Assembly: GCA_002411345.1 (NCBI GenBank)
Contig: DHSL01000056.1
Span: 1 to 53,835 of the forward strand
DNA from: Bacteroidales bacterium UBA5287
GTDB taxonomy: Bacteria > Bacteroidota > Bacteroidia > Bacteroidales > Dysgonomonadaceae
Reading direction: 5' to 3'
DNA length: 53,835 bases
Positions within the stretch are counted from its first letter, which is position 1. Every line of letters begins with the position of its first letter. Of this stretch, positions 44,608 to 53,808 are shown one piece after another. The notes below the pieces were generated by a model. The model had not been told where the DNA came from. It was given only the letters and a program-made list of their open reading frames with translations, and searched no databases. The translations under genes and the position numbers were made by a program.

Positions 44608-46065
44608 CTATAATCGACGACGGGTTTGATCAATTCGCAAAAAGATAAACAACATTATGGTAAATCCTAATAGCGAAGATCCTCCGTAACTAAACAGTGG
44701 TAATGGTATTCCTATGACAGGTACTAGCCCAATAACCATTCCTATATTTACAAGCAAATGGAACGCAAAAACACTGACGACTCCGTAGCCATAAACTCTA
44801 CCAAATATGGTTGTTTGACGTTCGGCTATTGTCGCTAAATGGATGATAAATATTAAAAATAGTATTACAATGACTGACGATCCTATAAATCCAAATTCTT
44901 CGCCTATAGTGCAAAATATAAAATCGGTGTCTTGCTCGGGAACATATTTCAACTTGGTTTGGGTTCCATTTAAATAGCCTTTTCCAGATAATCCGCCCGA
45001 CCCTATCGCAATCTTCGACTGACCAACGTGATAACCGGAACCTTGTAAATCTTCTTCCATACCAAGGGCTACTTTTATACGCATTTGCTGATGGGGCTGC
45101 AAAACATCATTAAAAGCAAACTCTATTGATTCGGTAAAGGCAATGGAGAATAATGCAAACAGTAATATCCATAAATAATCTCTTAAACGGTAACGCAAAA
45201 AGAGATATATAACATAAAAGATTACGGAGATTAAGGCTATCAGTGCGACTAAACTATAATCTACTTTTATACCAAACAGGGATGTCAAAAAGGCTGCAAG
45301 GAAGATTGATCCACTTAAACCCAAAACATATACGGCTGTCCTCCACCTTCTTACGTATGCCCAAATGAGGACTACAATAAATAGGATGATTAAGATCATG
45401 TTGATGAACTCTCCTAAAGAAAACATGCCCATTAGGTCTGCCGAGAATTTTACACCCATTACAAAAAGAGCGATTGCGGCTAAACCGATAAAAAGGATTA
45501 CTCCGGGAAGTCCTTCACGATAGAGCACAAGAATAAAACTCAAATAAACTAATGCGGTTCCTGTTTCACTTTGCATGATTACTATTAATGCTGGAAACAA
45601 AATCACGGTACTCACTAATAACAGGTTTTTGGTTGTCATCAACTTGAAATTGAACATGTTAAAGATCCTCGATAGTGCAAGGGCTATCAGAAACTTCATA
45701 AACTCGGCTGGCTGAAAACGAATGGGACCTAACACAAACCAGGAACGGGAACCATTTATATCGGGGGCTATCACCAATGTAATAAGTAACAACAGGATAC
45801 CTATGGAATAAAACAACAAGGCATAGGTTTCGTAAAAACTGGTGTCAATTTTCATTATTGCAAATGCAACAATAAGTGAAGCTCCCATCCAAATAAGCTG
45901 CTTACCGGCACGACCGGATAAATCAAAAATGCTTGTTGCATTATCAAGATCGAAACTTGCGGCATAGATACTAAACCAACCCATTATGATAAACAACAGG
46001 TAAAAACCTACGGATATCCAATCGATTGAGCCTTTTTCTATTTTTTCGTTATTTGCTTGATACAT
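44608..46065 (-). CDS. rodA: Peptidoglycan glycosyltransferase RodA
   Basis: About 485 residues from the ATG at 46065, 1 nt after the mrdA stop; a TTG 15 nt upstream is rejected. It is a polytopic SEDS protein with about 10-12 membrane segments. The family motifs SRSWFVLGPIRFQPAEFMKF, QSETGTALVY, GYHVGQSKIAIGSGGL-type residues and PLFSYGGSSLL are present. RodA polymerises lipid II into glycan strands in the elongasome, paired with PBP2. An insertion of extra membrane segments between 230 and 310 makes it longer than E. coli RodA (370). It is the last gene of the operon. Confidence 0.93.
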   Translation of the reverse strand: MYQANNEKIEKGSIDWISVGFYLLFIIMGWFSIYAASFDLDNATSIFDLSGRAGKQLIWMGASLIVAFAIMKIDTSFYETYALLFYSIGILLLLITLVIAPDINGSRSWFVLGPIRFQPAEFMKFLIALALSRIFNMFNFKLMTTKNLLLVSTVILFPALIVIMQSETGTALVYLSFILVLYREGLPGVILFIGLAAIALFVMGVKFSADLMGMFSLGEFINMILIILFIVVLIWAYVRRWRTAVYVLGLSGSIFLAAFLTSLFGIKVDYSLVALIALISVIFYVIYLFLRYRLRDYLWILLFALFSIAFTESIEFAFNDVLQPHQQMRIKVALGMEEDLQGSGYHVGQSKIAIGSGGLSGKGYLNGTQTKLKYVPEQDTDFIFCTIGEEFGFIGSSVIVILFLIFIIHLATIAERQTTIFGRVYGYGVVSVFAFHLLVNIGMVIGLVPVIGIPLPLFSYGGSSLLGFTIMLFIFLRIDQTRRRL

Positions 46066-46066
46066 G

Positions 46067-48007
46067 TTAATTGATTGCAATTACTTTGGTTGAATCTGAA
46101 TTTTGAGAAATTGAATCTTTACGAATAATGGGCTTGGGACGGGAATTCTTAATATATACGTTTGGCAAAATAACTCGGTTGGCAATCATGTCTTCTAAAT
46201 ATTGATCGCCGGGAAGGACTTCACCATAAAAGAATTTCTCGAACATTAACTTCCCAATGGGAACAGCATTTGTAGCACCAAAACGACCGTTTTCAACGAC
46301 TACAACAATGGCAACTTGTGGATCATCCTTGGGAGCAAAACCCATAAATAATGAATGGTCGTCGCCATGGGGATTCTCGGCGGTACCGGTCTTTCCGCAA
46401 ACAGTTAGCTCGGGACCAAGATAGGTACCACGACAGGTACCGCTGGTTACTGCATCGGCCATACCGTTTACAGTAAGCTCATAATATCCTCTATCAATAC
46501 CTGATTCTCTTCTGTTTGTGTATATTGTGTCTAACTGACCTCCCTTGATCTCCTGAACTACATGGGGGGCATAAAAATATCCTCTGTTGGCTATGAGTGC
46601 GGCAAAATTGGCTATCTGAAGGGGGGTGGTCAATACTTCGCCTTGACCAATAGCAATGGAAATGATGTTGTGGGCGTTCCAGTTCTGGCGACCTAACACT
46701 TTCGTATAGAATTTGCTGTTGGGAATAAAACCTCTGCTTTCGGAGGGCAAATCTACTCCTAACTTATACCCAAATCCCATTGCTACCATATAATTCTTCC
46801 AGACTTCAAAGGCTTCGGCTGTGTTGCTGTATTTCTGACGGTTGTTTAACATATAGTTTAAACCATAACTGAAAAAAGAATTACAAGATGTCGCTAATGC
46901 ATATTGAAGACTTAAAGGAGAAGCGTGACCGTGACATGCGGGGCGACCGCCAAGTGGTGGGTATCCGTGGTAACAGCTGAAACGTGTGTCTTCTTTTATA
47001 ATTCCTTCTTGAAGAAAAACGAGCCCCTGAGATGGCTTGAATGTTGATCCTGGAGGATAATTACCGGCAATGGCTCTGTTGATGAGCGGTTTATAGGGAT
47101 TTCTTACTAATTGAAGATAGTTTGTACTGAAATCCTTACCGGTAAGGATGGCTGGATCATACGAAGGAGCAGCAACCATGCAAAGAATTTCGCCGGTCTT
47201 TGGCTCTATCATCACAATTGAACCTATCTTGTTTTGCATGAGATATTCACCGTACGCCTGAAGGTCTATATCGATGCCAAGCTTTAAATCTTTACCTGAT
47301 ACAGCTGATCTGTCATGCTCTCCATTTTGATACTTTCCCTGAATTCGCCCGCGAGCATCTCGCAAAAGTACTTCTACTCCTTTTTCACCACGAAGGTCTT
47401 TCTCATGAGACAACTCAATACCGGATTTTCCAACATAATCGCCTCGCTTATAATAGGGATCTTCATCCATCTTCCGCTGATCGACTTCTGCAATGTAGCC
47501 AAGCAACAGTCCCATATTGGGGTAATTATATTGCCTTTCGGTACGACTTTGAATATAGATGCCTGGAAATTTATACAGCTTTTCCTGAAGAACTCCGTAT
47601 GCTTCAACATCTAATTGAGACATGAATAGTTGAGGGGTGTAAGATGTGTAACCTCTGTTCTTTTTCTTATCTTTCATATCGGCTTCTAACCTGTGATAGG
47701 TGGCCATGTTGATATTAAGTGTTTCGCAAAAGTCCAGGGTGTCAAACTTACCCATCTCACGGACTGTCATCATCACATCATAGGTTGGCTGATTATAAAC
47801 CAACATCTTACCATTTCGATCATAAATACTACCGCGAGAGGGATACAATGTCCTGTTATAAAAGGCATTACTATCAGCAAATTCTCTATATTTCGGATTG
47901 AGGATCTGCAGACTAAACAGTTGTATTATATATATAATGGCAACCACTACAATGATTCCTACTATTATATATCTTCTGGAGGAATATGGATTATTATTAG
48001 AATTCAC
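46067..48007 (-). CDS. mrdA: Penicillin-binding protein 2, cell-elongation transpeptidase
   Basis: 646 residues with a single N-terminal membrane anchor (IIVGIIVVVAIIYIIQLFSL). The dimerisation domain includes RGSIYDRNGKMLV. The transpeptidase has SxxK at 321-324 (STFK), SxN at 374-376 (SCN) and KTG at 539-541, so it is active in principle. It cross-links peptidoglycan during lateral growth and is a beta-lactam target. The start is a GTG that overlaps the mreD stop by 11 nt; no ATG further in would preserve the anchor. It precedes rodA by 1 nt. Confidence 0.94.
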   Translation of the reverse strand: MNSNNNPYSSRRYIIVGIIVVVAIIYIIQLFSLQILNPKYREFADSNAFYNRTLYPSRGSIYDRNGKMLVYNQPTYDVMMTVREMGKFDTLDFCETLNINMATYHRLEADMKDKKKNRGYTSYTPQLFMSQLDVEAYGVLQEKLYKFPGIYIQSRTERQYNYPNMGLLLGYIAEVDQRKMDEDPYYKRGDYVGKSGIELSHEKDLRGEKGVEVLLRDARGRIQGKYQNGEHDRSAVSGKDLKLGIDIDLQAYGEYLMQNKIGSIVMIEPKTGEILCMVAAPSYDPAILTGKDFSTNYLQLVRNPYKPLINRAIAGNYPPGSTFKPSQGLVFLQEGIIKEDTRFSCYHGYPPLGGRPACHGHASPLSLQYALATSCNSFFSYGLNYMLNNRQKYSNTAEAFEVWKNYMVAMGFGYKLGVDLPSESRGFIPNSKFYTKVLGRQNWNAHNIISIAIGQGEVLTTPLQIANFAALIANRGYFYAPHVVQEIKGGQLDTIYTNRRESGIDRGYYELTVNGMADAVTSGTCRGTYLGPELTVCGKTGTAENPHGDDHSLFMGFAPKDDPQVAIVVVVENGRFGATNAVPIGKLMFEKFFYGEVLPGDQYLEDMIANRVILPNVYIKNSRPKPIIRKDSISQNSDSTKVIAIN

Positions 48008-48515
48008 TTACAACACTTTTTTTACCAAATAATGCATCAACAGCAAAAATAATCAATAATGTGAGAATACTGGATGAAACAATTCTCAATAGTGTGAGTT
48101 CAATATTAAACAGCGTAAAGGATTCAATGAGAAACAATAATATTTGATGCAACAACACAAGACTAATGGATAATCGTATGAATGATTTACTGTCGGTGTT
48201 CATGCTGGGAGTTAATTCATCGTATGCATCACGGGTGTAAATGAGCTTGATAATGGGCTCGCGAAAAGCAGCGACTACAGTTGTTGCTGCAGCATTCATC
48301 CCGGGAGTATTCATGAATATATCAATGATTAAACCTAAAAGAAAACCTGAAATGATAACGTAAAATCGGTTACTGCCGAGTGGCATCTTTATCAGAAAAT
48401 AGATATATAATATGGGGGTGGCTACACCAAATATGTTGATTCGGTCTAGCAAAAACACCTGTAATGCAATCAATAACAGGAATAAAATTATATCTTTAAT
48501 AATACCTGTTTTCAT
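47997..48515 (-). CDS. mreD: Rod shape-determining protein MreD
   Basis: 172 residues with about five membrane segments, as in MreD. Recognition rests mainly on position between mreC and mrdA and on the hydrophobic profile (IILFLLLIALQVFLLDRINIF, GFLLGLIIDIFMNTPGM). MreD is an inner-membrane partner of MreC and helps organise the elongation complex. The start overlaps the mreC end by 4 nt (ATGA type) and the stop overlaps mrdA by 11 nt. Confidence 0.88.
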   Translation of the reverse strand: MKTGIIKDIILFLLLIALQVFLLDRINIFGVATPILYIYFLIKMPLGSNRFYVIISGFLLGLIIDIFMNTPGMNAAATTVVAAFREPIIKLIYTRDAYDELTPSMNTDSKSFIRLSISLVLLHQILLFLIESFTLFNIELTLLRIVSSSILTLLIIFAVDALFGKKSVVSEF

Positions 48516-49357
48516 TCTTCTACGATTGTTTCAAGTGCATTAAGTTCATCATAATACATATCTTCTATGACCATTACTTCGCGAATTGAATGAAAATCGG
48601 TTGCAAGCTTAATCTCAAATGCATTGAACTTGTCGTCTGCAGATGGCACTTGTTTGTTGATAAAACCAATTATCATGTCTTTCGGAAAAATACGGGAAAA
48701 ACTTGTCACTACAGTATCACCTTTTAAAAAGGTTTCATGCTTCGGCAATTCACGCAATTCTGCATAATTTATATCAATACCACCCCAAACAATTGAACCG
48801 GAATTGATAGAATTTTTCCTTTTACCACTGACACGGAATTTGGGATTAACAATTGGAATAACTACCGAAAAATGATCGGATACACTAAGGATAACTCCGG
48901 CTATTCCTGACTGGGATATCACACCCATATCAGGTTTTACACCTTGAAGTTTTCCTTTATTTAATGTCATGAAATTATTTGGTCCTGAGAAACTTACATT
49001 CACAACTTCAGCAGGTATGAAATTAAATTGGGAACTGGTTACTGAATCGTTGGTGAAGATCGCAGCATTTATTGAATCGGATGCAAAACGATTTATCGTT
49101 TCTTTCAGAACTTGTACTTCTGTCTCTAATCGGGCGTTGTGTTCTAACAATAATGTATTGTTCTTTCGTAAATGAAAGAATGAATTAACCTTGTCAGAAA
49201 TACTGTAGAATGTACCTATTACATGATTGGCTGAAGTTAAATAAACACTGCGCTGATAGGAGTTGTGAGAGAAAACAAGATAAAAACTAAATGCAACAAG
49301 AAGAGTAGCCACTATCCAGTGACTACTTCGTATGATAAATTTTATCAGGTTTCTCAT
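48512..49357 (-). CDS. mreC: Rod shape-determining protein MreC
   Basis: 281 residues. One N-terminal membrane segment (IVATLLVAFSFYLVFSH) is followed by a coiled coil (LLEHNARLETEVQVLKETI, about 65-90) and the two beta-barrel domains typical of MreC (NFMTLNKGKLQGVKPDMGVISQSGIAGVI). MreC is a periplasmic scaffold linking MreB, PBP2 and RodA. The gene lies 67 nt downstream of mreB and overlaps mreD by 4 nt. Confidence 0.92.
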   Translation of the reverse strand: MRNLIKFIIRSSHWIVATLLVAFSFYLVFSHNSYQRSVYLTSANHVIGTFYSISDKVNSFFHLRKNNTLLLEHNARLETEVQVLKETINRFASDSINAAIFTNDSVTSSQFNFIPAEVVNVSFSGPNNFMTLNKGKLQGVKPDMGVISQSGIAGVILSVSDHFSVVIPIVNPKFRVSGKRKNSINSGSIVWGGIDINYAELRELPKHETFLKGDTVVTSFSRIFPKDMIIGFINKQVPSADDKFNAFEIKLATDFHSIREVMVIEDMYYDELNALETIVEE

Positions 49358-49424
49358 TTCCCACTCACTACCTCATCAAATAAAATAGATACATTTATCT
49401 GTGCATTCCTTTATCTGAAAGCAC

Positions 49425-50456
49425 TTATCTCATTAAAAAACTGAACTTATCAATATTACGTAATGCTATTCCGGTACCTTTTGCAACAACATGCAATGGG
49501 TCTTCTGCTACGTGAAATGGAATGCCGATTTTATCATAAAGCCTCTTGTCTAATCCGCGAAGCAACGCACCTCCACCTGTCAGATAAATACCGTTTTTTA
49601 CAATGTCGGCATATAATTCGGGTGGCGTAAGCTCTAATGCACTCAAGATAGCTGAATCTACTTTAGAAATGGATTTTTCAAGACAATGCGCTACTTCCTG
49701 ATATGAAACAGGAACATCCATTGGCAAAGAGGTCATACGGTTGGGACCGTGAACTACATAATCTTCGGGTGGATTGGGTAGTTCTGTTAATACTGAACCT
49801 ACATTGATCTTGATCTGCTCGGCAGTTCTGTCGCCTACTTTCATATTGTGCTGGCGACCCATATAGTCTGCAATGTCTTCTGTTAAATCGTCACCTGCTA
49901 TCTTTATGGATTTGTTCGTAACAATACCACCAAGTGAAATAACAGCAATCTCGGTGGTTCCTCCACCTATATCAACAATCATATTTCCTTCAGGGGCCTC
50001 AACATCAATACCTATTCCCAATGCGGCTGCCATGGGCTCAAAAATCATGAATACATCACGACCTCCGGCATGTTCCGCCGAGTCACGGACAGCACGTATC
50101 TCAACTTCAGTACTTCCTGAAGGAATACAAATCACAATGCGCAACGAAGGGGCGAACAATCCGCTTCCTCCTTTATTTTTATTTGCCATCTTGATCATTC
50201 CACGAATCATCTGTTCGGCAGCATTAAAGTCGGCTATTACACCATCATGCAGTGGTCTTACTGTACGAATATTTTCATGAGTCTTACCATGCATTTGACG
50301 GGCTTTTTCACCCAATGCGATCATCCTGTCGGTCTTTCTGTCCAATGCAACAATGGAAGGCTCGTCCAACAGAATCTTACCCTGGTTGTTTACAATAATA
50401 GAATTGGCTGTTCCCAAGTCCATTGCCAATTCTTGCGTGAATGAAAATAATCCCAT
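49425..50456 (-). CDS. mreB: Actin-like rod shape protein MreB
   Basis: 343 residues, typical length. The ATPase motifs are present: phosphate 1 DLGTANSIIV, RPLHDGVIADF, phosphate 2 NMIVDIGGGTTEIAVISLGG, adenosine GIYLTGGGALLRGLDKRL. MreB filaments under the inner membrane direct the elongasome. The ATG start leaves the amphipathic N-terminus MGLFSFTQELAM. It lies 69 nt downstream of purH and begins the mreBCD-mrdA-rodA series. Confidence 0.96.
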   Translation of the reverse strand: MGLFSFTQELAMDLGTANSIIVNNQGKILLDEPSIVALDRKTDRMIALGEKARQMHGKTHENIRTVRPLHDGVIADFNAAEQMIRGMIKMANKNKGGSGLFAPSLRIVICIPSGSTEVEIRAVRDSAEHAGGRDVFMIFEPMAAALGIGIDVEAPEGNMIVDIGGGTTEIAVISLGGIVTNKSIKIAGDDLTEDIADYMGRQHNMKVGDRTAEQIKINVGSVLTELPNPPEDYVVHGPNRMTSLPMDVPVSYQEVAHCLEKSISKVDSAILSALELTPPELYADIVKNGIYLTGGGALLRGLDKRLYDKIGIPFHVAEDPLHVVAKGTGIALRNIDKFSFLMR

Positions 50457-50525
50457 ATTTATCTATTTTTAAAGCTCTATGCTTTTTATTTGTTCTAAGT
50501 GAATGTTTCTTGATTATTACAGTTC

Positions 50526-52049
50526 TTAATGCTTAAAATGCCTTATACCAGTGGTAACCATAGATACTCCATTCTGATTGCAATAATCAACTGATTGATC
50601 GTCGCGAATTGAACCGCCGGGTTGAATAACAGCTGTCACTCCTTCTTTGTGAGCTATCTCAACACAATCGGGGAATGGGAAAAAAGCATCTGAAGCCATC
50701 ACGGCACCAGCTAAATCAAAATTGAATGTGTGAGATTTCTTGATTGCTTGATTCAAAGCGTCAACTCTCGATGTCTGACCGGTTCCGCTGGCAATCAACT
50801 GTTTATTCTTTGCTAATACAATTGCATTTGATTTGGTATGCTTAACCAATTTGTTGGCAAATATCAAATCTTCTATCTCTCTGTCGGTTGGAACTTTATC
50901 GGTTACTACTTTCAGATCTTCTGCATTTTGTACGCTATTATCTTTATCTTGTGCAAGAACGCCATTTAATATTGAGCGGTATTGCATCGATGTTGCGACT
51001 TTTTCAGTTGACTTGAGGACAAGAATAATCCTGTTCTTCTTTTGAAATAGAATATCAAGGGCTTCTTTATCGTATGAAGGAGCAATGCACACTTCAAAAA
51101 ATATCTCATTGATCTTTTCTGCTGCTGCTTTATCTATCATACGGTTACTAATAACAATTCCTCCAAAAGCTGAAACGGGATCGGCTTCTAAAGCTGTTTC
51201 CCATGCTTCTTTGACAGTAGGACGTGATGCCATGCCGCATGCATTGTTGTGCTTGAGAATGGCTACAGATGTTTCATCGAAATCAGTAATGAGAGAAACG
51301 GCTGCTTCTATGTCTAAAAGATTGTTATAGGAAATTTCCTTACCATGTAATTGCTCAAAGATCTCATCAAAATTACCATAGAATACTCCTTGTTGATGAG
51401 GATTCTCACCATATCGAAGCACTTTACCATGATCAGCACTCAATCGCAAAGCATTATGCTCACCACCGTCAAAGTAACTGAAAATGGCTGAATCGTATGC
51501 CGATGAAACAGCAAATGCCTCACGGGCAAACCAACGACGATCGTCGATGTCTGACTCACCTTTTTTAGCTTTTAATAAATCCAATAATGGTTTATACTGC
51601 TGCTTTGAAGGAACAATAATTACATCGTTAAAATTCTTTGCTGCAGCTCGGATGAGCGAAATACCGCCTATATCAATTTTTTCAATGATGTCTTTGTCGG
51701 GTGCACCTGAAGCAACAGTTTCTTCAAATGGGTAAAGATCTACTATTACCAAATCAATAGCAGGAATATCATACTCCCCTATCTGATCTACATCATTACT
51801 ATTATCTCGTCTGTATAGAATTCCTCCAAAAACTTTTGGGTGTAGAGTTTTAACTCTTCCTCCTAAAATTGATGGATATCCGGTTATTGATTCAACAGTT
51901 GAACATTCATAACCTTGTGATTCTATAAACTCCTGAGTACCTCCGGTTGAAATGAATTTAACATTGAGTTCATTCAATTCACGAAGAATTTCATCTAATC
52001 CATCCTTGTGATAAACAGAAATCAATGCGGTTTTTATTTTTTGAGACAT
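50526..52049 (-). CDS. purH: Bifunctional purine biosynthesis protein PurH
   Basis: 507 residues. The N-terminal IMP cyclohydrolase (ISVYHKDGLDEIL, FISTGGT, GGRVKTLHPKVFGGIL) is joined to the AICAR transformylase (GENPHQQGVFY, LKHNNACGMASR, SDAFFPFPD, IQPGGSIRDDQSV). Together they carry out the last two steps of de novo IMP synthesis in the cytoplasm. Length matches the family and all motifs are intact. In many Bacteroidales purH is directly upstream of mreB, as here. A TAACTTTG box lies upstream at 52090. Confidence 0.96.
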   Translation of the reverse strand: MSQKIKTALISVYHKDGLDEILRELNELNVKFISTGGTQEFIESQGYECSTVESITGYPSILGGRVKTLHPKVFGGILYRRDNSNDVDQIGEYDIPAIDLVIVDLYPFEETVASGAPDKDIIEKIDIGGISLIRAAAKNFNDVIIVPSKQQYKPLLDLLKAKKGESDIDDRRWFAREAFAVSSAYDSAIFSYFDGGEHNALRLSADHGKVLRYGENPHQQGVFYGNFDEIFEQLHGKEISYNNLLDIEAAVSLITDFDETSVAILKHNNACGMASRPTVKEAWETALEADPVSAFGGIVISNRMIDKAAAEKINEIFFEVCIAPSYDKEALDILFQKKNRIILVLKSTEKVATSMQYRSILNGVLAQDKDNSVQNAEDLKVVTDKVPTDREIEDLIFANKLVKHTKSNAIVLAKNKQLIASGTGQTSRVDALNQAIKKSHTFNFDLAGAVMASDAFFPFPDCVEIAHKEGVTAVIQPGGSIRDDQSVDYCNQNGVSMVTTGIRHFKH

Positions 52050-52089
52050 CTAATGAAACTTTTTATTACTTTCTAATTAAAAATGAGTA

Positions 52090-52097
52090 CAAAGTTA
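52090..52097 (-). promoter_or_regulatory. -7 promoter box for purH
   Basis: TAACTTTG on the minus strand matches TAnnTTTG exactly, giving a leader of about 35 nt to the purH ATG. No -33 TTG is seen at the right spacing. Confidence 0.45.
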
Positions 52098-52147
52098 TAA
52101 AATCATTCCTGAATTTAAAATGATACATCAATAAGATTTGAAAATAA

Positions 52148-52804
52148 TTAATCGAATGTAACTGATTCTATCCATGTTTTATTGGCAACCGTTTCAGTGG
52201 AAATCAACTTTCCCTTTTTGAAAATCAACCGCTGGTATGGTTTTACCTGCCATTCATTCGCCGGAAGCGGATTTTCAAGCGGGTTTGCCTTTTTTATAAA
52301 AAGCGTATCTGTAAACCATTTAGCAGGCATAAGGCCATAAAACGGGTCGGGAATATCAATATTGGAGATGTTCTTTTTTGAAAAAGTTTTCCTGACAAGT
52401 TTTTCCATTGGCGGATAAAGAAATTTATCGTCTTTGCGTTCTCCGTGAATCTCTACCCTACACAAATATAACTGGTTATCGAATAATACCCATGTAGCGA
52501 TGTATTGCTTTTCGCTAACCCCTTCCCAGCCGTAAGGCCGGGGAGGGTTATAAAGGACACGATAAGTTATTATATCATTCGGGTCTGCACTGTATATACT
52601 TCTATATTCACTAAAATGTGCCAGAGGTGATTTGTTGATCAGGTAATAGTCATGATTTCCCGAGAAATAAAAATCATCGTTGGTTTTTAACAGATTAGAG
52701 GAAAACTCATCCATAAGAAAAGAAACTGTTTCAGATCTTCCATTTTGGGCAGACAACTTGAATGACAAGAAAATGCAGAGGATTAAAAATATATTTTTAG
52801 CCAT
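52148..52804 (-). CDS. Exported protein of unknown function, paralog of its upstream neighbour
   Basis: About 218 residues from the ATG at 52804, which gives a clean signal peptide (MAKNIFLILCIFLSF, ends near SAQ); an in-frame ATG 33 nt upstream (52837) is possible. I do not recognise the family. The mature protein shares with its neighbour the segments LMDEFSSNLL/LHDEFSYLLN, YLINKSPLAHF/YLMNKSPLSYF, YGLMPAKWFTDTL and a C-terminal WQVKPYQRLIFKKGKLISTETVANKTW. No catalytic motif is visible. It probably acts in the periplasm or at the surface. The two copies arose by tandem duplication. Confidence 0.65.
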   Translation of the reverse strand: MAKNIFLILCIFLSFKLSAQNGRSETVSFLMDEFSSNLLKTNDDFYFSGNHDYYLINKSPLAHFSEYRSIYSADPNDIITYRVLYNPPRPYGWEGVSEKQYIATWVLFDNQLYLCRVEIHGERKDDKFLYPPMEKLVRKTFSKKNISNIDIPDPFYGLMPAKWFTDTLFIKKANPLENPLPANEWQVKPYQRLIFKKGKLISTETVANKTWIESVTFD

Positions 52805-52881
52805 ATTAGTACTGGATTGTTTAATAGTCATAATCATATTAGTTTAGATAAATTTCTGAAAAATTCTAATATTATGTTGAA

Positions 52882-53526
52882 TTACTTTTTATTTATATCT
52901 GAACTTTTTTGCCGTGGTTTCCACAATACTTTTTCTTCCCAAGTTTTGTTGGCAACTGTTTCCATTGAAACCAACTTTCCTTTTTTGAAAATCAACCTCT
53001 TATATGGTTTTACCTGCCAAGCCCTTGAAAGTAATTTTTCCGCCTTTTTAACATACAACGTATCCGAAAACCATTTGGCCGGCATTAATCCATAAATGTC
53101 CTCGGGAGCGGAAATATTGAATGTTTTTTTATTAAAAGACTGTCGGGTAAATTTCTCCATCTTCCGATATGTGGATTTATCAGTTTGCCTTGATGACCAA
53201 AAGAATATTTTACATAGATACAACTGTTTGTTCATCAATAACCAAACGGCTTCATATTCTTTTTCGGATCTCCTTCCTGAGGCACCGAGAAAATCTGCTT
53301 CGATTACAATCACCAGCCCATCGTTGTCGCAATAGAAACTCTTATAGCCCTTGAAATAAGACAAAGGGGATTTGTTCATTAAATAATTTGAGTTGTCGCC
53401 ATATATGTATAGTTCATCCGATGTATTTAATAAATAAGAGAATTCATCATGTAACAACACAAATTCACGGTTCTGTGAGAAGAGTGAAAGAGGAATCAAT
53501 ACAATAAAGAGTAAACGAAATTTCAT
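52882..53526 (-). CDS. Exported protein of unknown function, tandem paralog
   Basis: 214 residues with a signal peptide (MKFRLLFIVLIPLSLF, ends near SQ). It is the upstream copy of the duplicated pair, sharing YLMNKSPLSYFKGYKS, YGLMPAKWFSDTLYVKKAE and WQVKPYKRLIFKKGKLVSMETVANKTWEEKV with its neighbour. The middle (EADFLGASGRRSEKEYEAVW) has diverged more. It lies 24 nt after the HExxH ORF and 77 nt before its paralog's likely start. It has no recognised domain. An immunity-type role for the pair is possible but rests only on position. Confidence 0.62.
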   Translation of the reverse strand: MKFRLLFIVLIPLSLFSQNREFVLLHDEFSYLLNTSDELYIYGDNSNYLMNKSPLSYFKGYKSFYCDNDGLVIVIEADFLGASGRRSEKEYEAVWLLMNKQLYLCKIFFWSSRQTDKSTYRKMEKFTRQSFNKKTFNISAPEDIYGLMPAKWFSDTLYVKKAEKLLSRAWQVKPYKRLIFKKGKLVSMETVANKTWEEKVLWKPRQKSSDINKK

Positions 53527-53550
53527 GTGATTTATACTTTTAAATGGGTT

Positions 53551-53808
53551 TTAGTAATAAAGATTATAATAAAGATTGGCATAATAATGATGTTGATTTT
53601 GAATACCTTCTTTATAACGTTCGGATGTATATTGAAAATATTCACTGTAAATTTCTGCGGTTAGTGCATAGAATTCTGAGGCAACTGTATTGTAGGATTG
53701 ACCGTTATTATAATTCTGGATATGATCAGATTCATGTGTGAGTATACATATTAAATCGTATAAATTAGCTCCATAGAATATAGAGCTACCATAATTTAGT
53801 GTGATCAT
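53551..53808 (-). CDS. Short HExxH ORF, possibly the C-terminal part of a larger gene
   Basis: 85 residues beginning at an ATG and containing THESDHIQNYNNGQ (His25-Glu26-His29), a zincin-type motif. The rest is Tyr- and Asn-rich (ANLYYNLYY at the end). It resembles the metallopeptidase-like tails found at the ends of RHS or other large polymorphic secreted proteins. Its own frame has a stop 21 nt upstream of the ATG. The ATG overlaps a TGA that ends another frame entering from the right edge, so this is either a coupled small gene or a frameshifted tail. Function is unproven. Confidence 0.45.
   Translation of the reverse strand: MITLNYGSSIFYGANLYDLICILTHESDHIQNYNNGQSYNTVASEFYALTAEIYSEYFQYTSERYKEGIQNQHHYYANLYYNLYY

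Noticed and set aside
47693..48052. 119-codon plus-strand ORF
   Set aside because: It is antisense to the mrdA start and mreD end, both well supported.
49873..50280. 135-codon plus-strand ORF rich in Ser, Pro and Ile
   Set aside because: It is antisense to the conserved mreB gene and has no recognisable protein pattern.
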